Source: CAYVAP01 sp964343195 (GTDB lineage Bacteria; Bacteroidota; Bacteroidia; J057). From it: a DNA stretch of 39,031 nt. Where the stretch lies: positions 1 through 39,031 of the forward strand of contig CAYFIR010000057.1 in the NCBI GenBank assembly GCA_964343195.1, written 5' to 3'. This document shows positions 1 to 7,750 of this stretch, piece by piece (position 1 is the stretch's first letter; the number at the start of each line of letters is the position of its first letter). The notes beneath the pieces were generated by a model, which was not told the DNA's origin, made no database searches, and saw nothing but the letters and a program-made list of their open reading frames with translations. A program made the position numbers and the translations under genes.

Positions 1-127
1 TCTTTTTTACATAAACCTTTGATAAACAGTCGGTAATACCCGAAACTCACGTTATCCCACTACTGCTTTCAGAGTGAAGTAATGAGTCAATTTAAAATTG
101 AACAAATTCCTGATCAGCAGCGCTTTA

Positions 128-155
128 AACTCCGAACTAGCGACTCCGAACTTAT
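128..155 (+). repeat. AACNNNN heptad array (site A)
   Basis: AAC triplets recur every 7 bases at 128, 135 and 149, with GAC at 142. The array lies just beyond the stop codon of the DUF4159 gene, in otherwise featureless edge sequence (1-159). The same periodicity appears in other gene-free stretches of this window (28247-28281, 33671-33705, and on the opposite strand 33470-33493). The function is unknown. Confidence 0.5.
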
Positions 156-159
156 CCCA

Positions 160-825
160 CTAGTGATTGATCGCCCATAGCACGATGTTGGTGCCCATTT
201 TGAGCGCCTGCTGACGGATTTCTTCGGGGTCGTTGTGCACGATCTGATCCTCCCAGCCATCGCCAAGGTCGCACTCATAGGTGTAATAACATACCACCCG
301 ATTCTCAAAAATCAGGGCATACCCTTTGGGCGGCTTGCCATCGTGTTCGTGAATTTTGGGCAGTCCCTGCGCAAATTCAAAGTGTTCATGATAGATCCCA
401 TGTGAGAAAGGCAATTCAACAAACTCCAGCTCAGGAAAAACCTTCTTCATTTCGCGACGAATGTAGGGATCAATCCCATAGTTATCGTCTATGTGAAGAA
501 ATCCTCCCGAGATCAAATACATCCGCAGGTTTCTGGCTTCCTGGTCTGTGAATGACACATTGCCATGCCCCGTGAGGTACACGTAGGGATATTGAAAAAT
601 CTGCGAGCCACCAGGCTCGACGATTTCCTCAGAGATGAAGACCTTGGTATTGGTATTCTGGTTGATGTATTCGATCAGGTTGGGAAGACCTGTGGGATTG
701 GAATACCAGTCTCCCCCGCCCTGATAGCGCATTTTCCCGATTTTGAAATGAGCATTGGCGGCATTCTGAGCGGAGAGGCCCAAACTGAAGCATATCAGGA
801 CAATGGTAATAATCAGTTTCTTCAT
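160..825 (-). CDS. DUF4159 domain-containing secreted protein
   Basis: A 221-residue protein with a signal peptide (residues 1-20, hydrophobic core then LSAQ). The mature part matches the DUF4159 pattern from memory: an opening KMRYQGGGDWYSNP segment (31-44), YVYLTGHGNVSF (81-92), GGFLHIDDNYG (108-117) and a late GWEDQIVHNDPEE (190-202). DUF4159 proteins have a glutamine-amidotransferase-like fold and often sit in Bacteroidota clusters with MoxR/VWA or DUF58 genes, none of which is visible here. The reading frame is open for 34 codons upstream, but the start at 825 is chosen because it opens the signal peptide. It lies 47 bases after the end of the upstream tail-anchored gene on the same strand, so the two may be co-transcribed. 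Molecular function is not known. Confidence 0.85.
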   Translation of the reverse strand: MKKLIITIVLICFSLGLSAQNAANAHFKIGKMRYQGGGDWYSNPTGLPNLIEYINQNTNTKVFISEEIVEPGGSQIFQYPYVYLTGHGNVSFTDQEARNLRMYLISGGFLHIDDNYGIDPYIRREMKKVFPELEFVELPFSHGIYHEHFEFAQGLPKIHEHDGKPPKGYALIFENRVVCYYTYECDLGDGWEDQIVHNDPEEIRQQALKMGTNIVLWAINH

Positions 826-872
826 AAAAAGCAGCGAACCAGATAGAGTCGAAGTTATTAGATGAGTTGTGG

Positions 873-1787
873 CTACAATAGCCAGCCAGCAAGCAGCACA
901 ATTGCAGTTCCAATTCCAACAGCCCACCAGATGAGCTGTTTTCGCCGATTTTTGGAGTCCGGACTGTCACTGGTCAGGGTTTCTATAATGCCCTCCATGG
1001 GCGCCAGTTTCATCAATTGATCCAATATATACTGCAATCTGCTGCGGGTGTCATCACTGATCCTGAGCTTGAGCCCCTGTTTTACGATCAGAATGCTAAG
1101 TTGTACCCGTTGATGCTGGTTTTGAACCGACAGGGCCAGTGCTTCCAGTGCCAATCCGTAGCGATCCCGAACTCCATCAAAATAGGTAGGCAACAGGTTG
1201 AGCAGGTCGATCAGCATTTCGTCGCAGACTTCCTGAACCTTCCCGGTAGGAGCCCCTCCTTTGTCAATGCTTTTGGTGAGCGCATCTACCTCCTTGATCT
1301 GTTCATGCAGATAGCGATAACTGTCCTGAAAACAGGCAGCCTGATAGGCGGCAGGAATGGGAAGAGGAGCCTGACAAAGGACACGAGTCTCTTCCAGGTC
1401 GGACTGCTTCACCGCGTTAACCAGCCGCTTGTTAAATGATTCGGCAAAAAATGGCGCAATCCAGCGAAGAAATTCTTCCTCCCTATTGGCAAGTTGCCCG
1501 ACTCCTCCATCATAAAACAAATCAAGAGTAGCCTCTCCAAGAAATCCGGAAAGCGCAGCATCCTGGTGAACCTGATAATGAAAGTCCTGGGTCTGATGAT
1601 TCTCAAGCTCATCAAATAGCCTGATCACAGAAGCCCGATCCAGATGATGTCCGCCTATGCTGATTTCTACTTCCTGGGACAGATCAAATTCGGCCATCAA
1701 GCGCTTTCGTTCCCGCTTTAACCTGCTTGCATCAAGCGGTGGTTGAAACGGAGCATCCAGCAAATCAAATGGGTTTACATAAGCCAT
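873..1787 (-). CDS. Hypothetical tail-anchored protein
   Basis: A 304-residue protein that I do not recognise as a named family. It has no signal peptide, a long soluble and mostly helical body, and one C-terminal hydrophobic segment (about residues 285-304, rich in W, A, V, L) that would anchor it with the body in the cytoplasm. The N-terminus begins with an NPFDLL motif followed by a basic helix (about residues 20-35, RLKRERKRLMAEFDL); this recalls the opening of J-domain-like proteins, but no HPD tripeptide is present, so chaperone activity is not supported. Middle residues are rich in Q, L and charged amino acids. It is followed 47 bases later by the DUF4159 gene on the same strand. The ATG at 1787 is the first in frame and gives a natural soluble start. 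Confidence 0.7.
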   Translation of the reverse strand: MAYVNPFDLLDAPFQPPLDASRLKRERKRLMAEFDLSQEVEISIGGHHLDRASVIRLFDELENHQTQDFHYQVHQDAALSGFLGEATLDLFYDGGVGQLANREEEFLRWIAPFFAESFNKRLVNAVKQSDLEETRVLCQAPLPIPAAYQAACFQDSYRYLHEQIKEVDALTKSIDKGGAPTGKVQEVCDEMLIDLLNLLPTYFDGVRDRYGLALEALALSVQNQHQRVQLSILIVKQGLKLRISDDTRSRLQYILDQLMKLAPMEGIIETLTSDSPDSKNRRKQLIWWAVGIGTAIVLLAGWLL

Positions 1788-1943
1788 GGCTTAAGATACG
1801 AAAACTCTGCAAGTGGAGTTAACCAGATGTGGAGATGAGGATGGCCCTTCGGATGAACCGTTTCGCGTAGATTTGACTTTTTGAAGCCCTATACCGGTAT
1901 AGTCACTTAAGACTGCAGCAGGTGCTCCCACAGAGAGATACAA

Positions 1944-1969
1944 CACTCAGGTGCTCCCCTGCCTGAGTG
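1944..1969 (-). terminator. Hairpin after the TonB-C gene
   Basis: Perfect 8-bp inverted repeat CACTCAGG (1944-1951) / CCTGAGTG (1962-1969) starting one base beyond the stop codon of the minus-strand gene ending at 1971. On the minus strand the stem is followed by a moderately T-rich stretch (TTGTATCTCTC), so a terminator role is likely but not textbook. Confidence 0.5.
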
Positions 1970-1970
1970 C

Positions 1971-2564
1971 CTATTTATGGGGAACAAACTGGAAACTCAA
2001 CCTGATCCAGGAGGAAACAGCTTTGCCTTCCATAAGTGCCGGAAGGCAGTCGATTTTAAGAATATGGCTCTCCGCGATGTCGGTTAGCTGCTCCGAACTG
2101 GCATACAGGACTTCATGGGTGATGTATTGTCCGGTAGGGCCTACCTTGACTTTTAGCATGATATTTCCGGCTTGTGCCCGGCTCTGATGAGTGAGGCTCT
2201 CGTAAATTTCTCTGCGAAGAAACTGTTCATTCAGTACCACTGCGGGCAATCCCCGCTGATTGGCCTCCGAAGGCATCACCTGCCATTCTGTTTCATAGGC
2301 TGCAAGGGGAGTTGTGCCCCCACGAGTCAACTGATTGGTGCGCATGAGCAGCATACCAAAAAGGCCGAGCCACAAGAACCCAATCATCATGGTAACACCT
2401 GCCACTGCCTTCAGGTTGGGCATTGAATCTGTACTGGCAAATTTCGATGGCACACTATAGCGGTACAACCTTTGCAGCCAATCTGGCAGCCTGGGCTGAG
2501 TAGAAAGACCTTTTTCCAGCACATCAACCAGGAAAGAAATACACGCTGAAGTTTTCATGGGCAT
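1971..2564 (-). CDS. Membrane-anchored TonB C-terminal domain protein
   Basis: A 197-residue protein. A cytoplasmic N-terminal part (1-50) precedes one transmembrane segment (about 53-74), then a linker, then a C-terminal region (about 105-197) with the layout of a TonB C-terminal domain: a hydrophobic strand (IMLKVKVGPTGQYITHEV), a helix ending in a lysine/leucine segment, and a final strand ending WIRLSFQFVPHK, comparable to the WVNLPFNFK ends of the two TonB-C proteins at 35949-38042. The canonical TonB proline-rich spacer is missing, so coupling to ExbB/ExbD is not assured. The start may be 2564 or the second ATG at 2558. No exbB/exbD or TonB-dependent receptor lies nearby. Confidence 0.65.
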   Translation of the reverse strand: MPMKTSACISFLVDVLEKGLSTQPRLPDWLQRLYRYSVPSKFASTDSMPNLKAVAGVTMMIGFLWLGLFGMLLMRTNQLTRGGTTPLAAYETEWQVMPSEANQRGLPAVVLNEQFLRREIYESLTHQSRAQAGNIMLKVKVGPTGQYITHEVLYASSEQLTDIAESHILKIDCLPALMEGKAVSSWIRLSFQFVPHK

Positions 2565-2736
2565 AAAGAGGGATTTTTCCGAAAATGCCAGTATTAATAT
2601 TCAAAACCAGACCCTCAAGCCGGGATTTCTTACGGATGTATACCCCATGAAAGAGATTGCCTCAAAAAGATTCCGTTGACCAACCTAAATTGTATCTCCA
2701 AATATTCAGGTACCTGAAAACCCCAATACACCATTT

Positions 2737-4209
2737 ATGTCACGAATTATCTGGCGACTCCTTGTTCTTATGAGCCTGCTCCCCCTGTCAACCTTTGGGC
2801 AGGAACTTACCCAACTTGCCCGGGTAGTATCCTCACTCGAAAACGACCCCCAAATGCGTAGCGCAAGTTGGGGGGTTGCTGTCGTCGATCCGGAAAATGG
2901 AAAAATTCTCTTCGAACATGATGGATACAGGGGCCTTACGACGGCTTCTACCATGAAAGCCATCACAACGGCTACCGCTCTGGGAATCCTCGGGCCTGAC
3001 TTTCGATTTGAGACCCATCTCGCCCATGACGGCATCATAGAGGACAGTGTCCTGAAGGGAAATCTGTACATTCAGGGGGATGGAGATCCCACGCTTGGAA
3101 GTGACCGACTGGGCGAAAAATTTGGGCTAGAACAGGTCCTCAGTACCTGGGCAGAAGCCGTCCATGAAGCTGGCATCAAGCGAGTAGAGGGGGCCATCAT
3201 CGCCGACGACCGCATTTTTACCAGTCAGTTGACCCCATCTGAGTGGCCCTGGGAAGACATGGGTAACTACTATGGAGCTGGTGCAGCCGGACTCAACATC
3301 CATGAAAATATGTACCGGCTCGACTTTCGATCCAGAGGAACCGGGACCCTGACTCAGGTGCTGCGTACCGAGCCCGCCATGGCAGACCTTACTTTTGTGA
3401 ATGAGGTAACGGCTGGTCGGTCCGGAAGCGGAGACAATGCCTATATTTTTGGAGCACCCTTTACTTATGTGCGCTACCTGCGTGGGACTATTCCTCCCAA
3501 CCGCTCGGTATTTTCCATCAAGGGATCCATGGCGGACCCAGCCATGACAACGGCCCGGTGGCTGCACGAAGAACTCAATACCTGCGGGATTGAAGTTGTG
3601 GGAGATTTTACGAGTACAAGGGTGCTGTGGGCAGAAAACGACCTGCCGCATTCCAAGATGGAGGTGATTCACACTTTCCAGTCCGCCCCCCTGAGTCAGA
3701 TCGTCGGTGAGACCAACCGCGAGTCCATCAACCTCTATGCCGAGGCACTGGCCAAAAGACTGGCTGTGGCCCAGGATCAGCCTGGCAGCACGGAGGCAGC
3801 TGTCAACGTTATTGAAAACTACTGGCAGGCAGAGGGAGTCAATGTCAGCGGGATGTACCTCAAGGATGGCAGTGGGCTTTCGCCCAACAATGCTGTCTCA
3901 GCCCGCCAAATGGCCCAGATCATGGGCCGTGCCTACCGCTCTTCCTATGGAGAGGTATTCAATGCCTCCCTTCCGGTAGCGGGTCGTAGCGGGACACTGA
4001 GCCGCATGCTCAGAGGTACGATCGCCGAAGGGAACCTCCGTGCCAAAAGCGGATACATCGGTGGGGTAAGGGCCTATACCGGCTATGTGGATTTACCCGA
4101 TGGTAAAACAGTTGCCTTTGCCATGCTGATCAACCATTGTGCCTGTGGAGCTAGCGCCATGCGCCAAAAACTCGAAAGTATGATGGTTGCCCTTGCGAAA
4201 GGGAACTGA
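2737..4209 (+). CDS. dacB: D-alanyl-D-alanine carboxypeptidase/endopeptidase (PBP4 family)
   Basis: A 490-residue periplasmic peptidoglycan hydrolase of peptidase family S13, which cleaves the terminal D-Ala and D-Ala-meso-DAP cross-links. The signal peptide covers residues 1-21 (ends STFGQ). The three active-site motifs of penicillin-binding proteins are in order and correctly spaced for the family: SxxK at 71-74 (STMK), SxN at 330-332 (SIN) and KSG at 437-439 (the KTG equivalent). The large insertion between SxxK and SxN is typical of class C PBP4. Length is normal. The gene is followed 80 bases later by superoxide dismutase; a promoter-like sequence at 4214-4242 suggests the latter is transcribed separately. 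Confidence 0.92.
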   Translation: MSRIIWRLLVLMSLLPLSTFGQELTQLARVVSSLENDPQMRSASWGVAVVDPENGKILFEHDGYRGLTTASTMKAITTATALGILGPDFRFETHLAHDGIIEDSVLKGNLYIQGDGDPTLGSDRLGEKFGLEQVLSTWAEAVHEAGIKRVEGAIIADDRIFTSQLTPSEWPWEDMGNYYGAGAAGLNIHENMYRLDFRSRGTGTLTQVLRTEPAMADLTFVNEVTAGRSGSGDNAYIFGAPFTYVRYLRGTIPPNRSVFSIKGSMADPAMTTARWLHEELNTCGIEVVGDFTSTRVLWAENDLPHSKMEVIHTFQSAPLSQIVGETNRESINLYAEALAKRLAVAQDQPGSTEAAVNVIENYWQAEGVNVSGMYLKDGSGLSPNNAVSARQMAQIMGRAYRSSYGEVFNASLPVAGRSGTLSRMLRGTIAEGNLRAKSGYIGGVRAYTGYVDLPDGKTVAFAMLINHCACGASAMRQKLESMMVALAKGN

Positions 4210-4213
4210 GGCT

Positions 4214-4242
4214 TTTGTTTGAGCCAAAGCTTCTTAACTTTA
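4214..4242 (+). promoter_or_regulatory. Weak candidate promoter for superoxide dismutase
   Basis: TTTG at 4214-4217 and TAACTTTA at 4235-4242, separated by 17 bases, resemble the Bacteroidota -33/-7 elements (TTTG and TAnnTTTG) with one mismatch in the -7 box and a short spacer. It would give a leader of about 40 bases before the ATG at 4290. Confidence 0.35.
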
Positions 4243-4289
4243 TTCCCAGTTACCAGTTAAACGAGTTCATAATCAAACCAAATACAATT

Positions 4290-4895
4290 ATGGCATTTAC
4301 ACTTCCCGACTTACCATACGCATTTGACGCACTTGAGCCAAACATTGACGCCACCACCATGGAAATCCACCATGACCGTCACCATGCTGGCTACACCACC
4401 AAGCTAAATGCTGCTATCGAGGGCACCGATCTGGAAGGAAAGTCTATCGAAGACATCCTTTCTGGTGTTTCCGCTCACTCTACCGGAGTACGCAACAACG
4501 GTGGTGGATACTACAACCACAACCTCTTCTGGGAGGTTATGTCCCCTAATGGTGGGGGAGCTCCTACGGGTGCTGTAGGAGACGCAATCACCAGCACTTT
4601 CGGTTCTTATGACGCGTTTAAGGAGCAGTTTGCAGCTGCTGCCGGTAGCCGTTTCGGTTCCGGTTGGGCCTGGCTGATCAAGAAAGCTGACGGCTCTATC
4701 GCCATCACTTCTACTCCCAACCAGGACAATCCTCTCATGGACGTAGCTGAGGAGCAGGGTACGCCTATCCTTGGCATCGACGTGTGGGAGCACGCCTACT
4801 ACCTGAAGTATCAGAACAAGCGCCCTGCTTACGTTGACGCATTTTTCAACGTCATCAACTGGGACAAAGTGAACGAGTTCTACGCGGCAGCATAA
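4290..4895 (+). CDS. sodA: Superoxide dismutase (Fe/Mn family, Mn-type signature)
   Basis: A 201-residue cytoplasmic enzyme converting superoxide to hydrogen peroxide and oxygen. The four metal ligands are present: H27 (in MEIHHDRHH), H77 (in YYNHNLFW), D164 and H168 (in DVWEHAYY). The NQD motif at 144-146 supplies the C-domain glutamine typical of manganese rather than iron enzymes, and no glutamine occupies the iron-type position near H77; metal preference is still an inference. The start at 4290 is chosen because it begins the family's usual MAFTLPDLPY opening; the frame stays open 25 codons upstream but that stretch looks non-coding. A strong hairpin follows at 4923. Confidence 0.96.
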   Translation: MAFTLPDLPYAFDALEPNIDATTMEIHHDRHHAGYTTKLNAAIEGTDLEGKSIEDILSGVSAHSTGVRNNGGGYYNHNLFWEVMSPNGGGAPTGAVGDAITSTFGSYDAFKEQFAAAAGSRFGSGWAWLIKKADGSIAITSTPNQDNPLMDVAEEQGTPILGIDVWEHAYYLKYQNKRPAYVDAFFNVINWDKVNEFYAAA

Positions 4896-4922
4896 GTCCG
4901 TTTGATAGCGTACAACAACTTA

Positions 4923-4952
4923 AAGGCCCACCGGAAAACTCCGGTGGGCCTT
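4923..4952. terminator. Bidirectional terminator between sod and ferredoxin genes
   Basis: A 12-bp perfect stem (AAGGCCCACCGG at 4923-4934 with CCGGTGGGCCTT at 4941-4952), loop AAAACT. T-rich sequence follows on both strands. It lies between convergent genes and can serve both. Confidence 0.88.
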
Positions 4953-5020
4953 ATCTTTTACCTCTGTGTACTGTGAAATGCAGCGGTCAGAGAACAGGCT
5001 CGAATGCTGCTGACACTTGG

Positions 5021-5341
5021 CTATGCTCCGTCCCCCTTGATGCGAACTTTCATCCCGTCCAGTTCCTTGGTCACCGGAATCTGGCAGGAAAGACGGCTGT
5101 CATCATCATAGTTGGGCAGGCTATCGAGCATGAATTCTTCGTCGTTCTCCGGAGCTTCCAGGACCTCAGCTCCTTCCAGAACGGCAATGTGGCAGGTACC
5201 ACATCCAGCCATGCCACCACAAATGGCAGGAACGTCAAAGTTCTCGCGGGTCAGCACCTCCATGAGGCTGATGTTACGACTCGGCTTAACGTCGATGGAG
5301 CGTTCGCTGCCATCCGTATCGGTAACGTGAATTTTGATCAT
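5021..5341 (-). CDS. 2Fe-2S ferredoxin, adrenodoxin type
   Basis: A 106-residue electron carrier. Cluster ligands are C41, C47, C50 and C86, with the C-x5-C-x2-C spacing of adrenodoxin/vertebrate-type ferredoxins; the surrounding CGGMAGCGTC and LSCQIPVTKELDGM segments are typical of that group. No signal peptide; cytoplasmic. It starts 17 bases after the stop codon of the reductase-like gene on the same strand, so the two are almost certainly co-transcribed and form an electron-transfer pair: NADPH to flavoprotein to ferredoxin. The final acceptor (Fe-S assembly, a hydroxylase or a P450) is not encoded nearby. Confidence 0.93.
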   Translation of the reverse strand: MIKIHVTDTDGSERSIDVKPSRNISLMEVLTRENFDVPAICGGMAGCGTCHIAVLEGAEVLEAPENDEEFMLDSLPNYDDDSRLSCQIPVTKELDGMKVRIKGDGA

Positions 5342-5358
5342 GAACTTGGTACTTATAA

Positions 5359-6363
5359 TTAAAATCCTCCGACACCATTTACCGTGGTGTATTTGAGGGT
5401 TGTTTTTTCATTAGGGTTAAGGTACTGGTACACGCTATGTGCCATGATGGCTGCCTCGTGAAATCCACAGAGAATCAGCTTGAGTTTGCCTGGATAGGTA
5501 TTGATGTCTCCTATGGCGTAGATTCCCGGGACATTGGTGGAATAGTCGCGGGTATCCACCTCCACGGCTCGCTTGTCAATATTCAACCCCCAGTTGGCGA
5601 TGGGGCCCAGCTTGGGACTCAGGCCAAAGAGTGGGATGAGGTAATCAGCATCTACGGTGACATTGTCACTACCCTTCTGGGTCAATTCCACCTGCTCCAG
5701 CTGTTCGCCACCGTGTAGAGCATGCAGTTGGCTGTTAAGGACCAGCTTGATGCGACCTTCTGCGGCGAGGGCCTCCACTTTGCTCACGGTGTCCAGTGCC
5801 CCCCGGAATTTGTCCCGGCGATGAACCATGGTAACCTCTGAGGCGACATCAGCCAGGAATACTGTCCAGTCAAGTGCAGAATCTCCTCCCCCGGCGATAA
5901 CTACCCGCTTATCGCGATATTTTTCGGGATCCTTGACCATATAATCAACTCCCTTTCGCTCAAACTTTTCCAGATTTTCCAGGGCAGGCTTTCTCGGTTC
6001 AAAAACACCCAGACCACCGGCGATGACAACCACTTTGGACTGCACCCTGGTGCCTTCTGAGGTGATGAGCTCAAAGCCCCCATCCTCAAGCTGTGTGAGG
6101 CTTTCCATCGACTCTCCGAGGGTATAGGTCGGTTTGAAGGGAGCAATTTGTTCTTCGAGGTTCTTGATCAACTCTCCTGCAAGGACAGAGGGATAACCCG
6201 GAATGTCATAGATCGGTTTATGGGGATAGACCTCCGTGAGCTGGCCACCCACCTGAGGCAAGGCGTCCACGAGGTGGCAACGCAACTTCCATAAACCCGC
6301 TTCAAATACAGCGAACAGGCCCACGGGACCGGCTCCGATTATGCAAATATCTGTTTCGATCAT
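5359..6363 (-). CDS. NAD(P)/FAD oxidoreductase, ferredoxin-NADP+ reductase type (TrxR-like fold)
   Basis: A 334-residue flavoprotein. The FAD-binding Rossmann motif GAGPVG is at 10-15, the second nucleotide-binding motif AGGGDSALDW at about 157-166, an NADP-type HRRDKFR at 181-187, and a late AIGDINTYPGKLKLI segment binding FAD near residue 290. The length and the lack of a redox-active CxxC between the two nucleotide motifs separate it from thioredoxin reductase and match the Bacillus YumC / Chlorobium-type ferredoxin-NADP+ reductases. The 2Fe-2S ferredoxin gene follows after 17 bases, which strongly supports that partner. A crotonase-fold gene lies 72 bases upstream on the same strand. Confidence 0.9.
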   Translation of the reverse strand: MIETDICIIGAGPVGLFAVFEAGLWKLRCHLVDALPQVGGQLTEVYPHKPIYDIPGYPSVLAGELIKNLEEQIAPFKPTYTLGESMESLTQLEDGGFELITSEGTRVQSKVVVIAGGLGVFEPRKPALENLEKFERKGVDYMVKDPEKYRDKRVVIAGGGDSALDWTVFLADVASEVTMVHRRDKFRGALDTVSKVEALAAEGRIKLVLNSQLHALHGGEQLEQVELTQKGSDNVTVDADYLIPLFGLSPKLGPIANWGLNIDKRAVEVDTRDYSTNVPGIYAIGDINTYPGKLKLILCGFHEAAIMAHSVYQYLNPNEKTTLKYTTVNGVGGF

Positions 6364-6435
6364 AAAGTCTGATCAGAGTAAAGTATAAATTCAGTTTGGG
6401 ATTCCAACCAACCAAAAATCAGAAGGTTTGAGATT

Positions 6436-7230
6436 CTATTTACCCTGAAACTTAGCCGGACGCTTTTGCAGAAAGGCCATGATGCCTTCAAGGAAATCAC
6501 TCGTCCGGAAGTTTCGTCCCTGGCTTTCAGCTTCCTGCTTGAGGGCCGCTTCCAGCCCTCCCTGGGCAGCACGCAGGTTGGCCTTGGTGTGCTGAATGGC
6601 AACGTAAGGACCCGTAGCCAGGCGCTCTGCGAAGTCTCTTACCGCCTCATCGATTTCGTCCTCGGGCATGATGCCATTGATCAGGTTGTACTTTTCCGCT
6701 TCATCGGCATGCAGCATGGTATGGTTGGCCATCAGCTCAAAGGCCTTGTGGTGCCCCAGTTTTTCCAGCATAAAAAATGAACCGCCCCCATCAGCAGAAA
6801 GTCCAATCTTGGTAAATATCTGGCTGAAGCGCGCCTGCTGAGTCGCATAGACCAGATCGCAGGCCATGGCAAAGTTGAAGCCAACCCCGACACAGTTCCC
6901 TTTGACTTTGGCAATGAAAGGCTTGTTCATGTTGCGAATACCCAGCACCAGGGGAGTATAGGTACTCTCCAGAAATGCCTGCACGTCAAATGGTTGCCCA
7001 TTCACCAGATTAGGGTCCAGGTCTGCCCCCGTACAAAAGTTTCCTTCTGCCCCAGTCAGGATCACAACACGGGAATCGTCCTCAGCCGTTTCCTGAATGA
7101 CTTCCAGGAGCCGCTGGGCTGCACTGTTGCTAAGTGCATTCTTTCTTTTGGGATTGTTGAGGGTAATGGTCTTTACCGCCCCCTCCATGGTCACCAGGAT
7201 TTGCTCGGAATTGCTCATGCCCTTGATCAT
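6436..7230 (-). CDS. Enoyl-CoA hydratase/isomerase family protein (isomerase-like active site)
   Basis: A 264-residue crotonase-fold enzyme. Oxyanion-hole segments are RKNALS (29-34) and GNCVGVGFNFAMACD (111-125). By alignment from memory with rat crotonase, the two hydratase glutamates (Glu144 and Glu164) correspond here to N119 and F139, so true enoyl-CoA hydratase activity is doubtful. D147 in SADGGGS occupies the place of the catalytic aspartate in PaaG-type isomerases, so an acyl-CoA double-bond isomerase is the better guess. The start may be 7230 or 7218 (MSNSEQ); both are in frame and no clear ribosome-binding site decides. It is the first gene of a minus-strand group with the reductase and the ferredoxin. 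Confidence 0.85.
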   Translation of the reverse strand: MIKGMSNSEQILVTMEGAVKTITLNNPKRKNALSNSAAQRLLEVIQETAEDDSRVVILTGAEGNFCTGADLDPNLVNGQPFDVQAFLESTYTPLVLGIRNMNKPFIAKVKGNCVGVGFNFAMACDLVYATQQARFSQIFTKIGLSADGGGSFFMLEKLGHHKAFELMANHTMLHADEAEKYNLINGIMPEDEIDEAVRDFAERLATGPYVAIQHTKANLRAAQGGLEAALKQEAESQGRNFRTSDFLEGIMAFLQKRPAKFQGK

Positions 7231-7408
7231 TTTGGTATGGAGGGGAAAGTTAGGAAGAATTTATGGGATAGCGGTTAAAAGCCACCTGCTTATGGCATGA
7301 AGAAAGTCAGCTGATCCAGTGACAAACATGATTAGGTTTTTCGCGCAAAATTACTTAGATTAATGAATACTACTCCTAAATGTATTGTTTTACCAATAAA
7401 CTACACCT

Positions 7409-7588
7409 ATGGCACTATCTACTATTCAATTCATCGTATTTGCCGCGATCGCCGCTGTAGTACTTGCTGGAGTATTATTCATCATTCAGGATGCAAGGGC
7501 ACAGCGCCGCGAGCAGGAGAGATTCTCCAACCGTCGGAAAAATGCTAACCCTACCCGGACTTTTCATCGGGAGCATGAGCCCGCGTGA
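7409..7588 (+). CDS. Small single-span membrane protein (59 residues)
   Basis: An ATG at 7409 opens a 59-codon frame ending TGA at 7586-7588. The protein starts MALSTIQF, continues with an uninterrupted hydrophobic helix (about residues 5-26, rich in A, V, I), then a strongly basic and polar tail (DARAQRREQERFSNRRKN and on), so an inner-membrane anchor with the tail in the cytoplasm by the positive-inside rule. The amino-acid pattern (a clean TM helix followed by a charged helix) is unlikely by chance. It lies alone between divergent and downstream genes. The function is unknown; small TM-plus-charged-tail proteins are common in Bacteroidota. Confidence 0.6.
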   Translation: MALSTIQFIVFAAIAAVVLAGVLFIIQDARAQRREQERFSNRRKNANPTRTFHREHEPA

Positions 7589-7750
7589 TCACTCTTTTGG
7601 TTACTTTACAGGTCTATTTTCAATCAACCCCAAAGAGAGATCCCCAAAATTTATTGACGTGTGAAAGGATGGCGACGACTTGCTACCGCAGGTTCTCGCC
7701 ATTTTTTTCATGGCCATCAAACATTGCCCTCATCCCCTGGTTTTCCCCAC

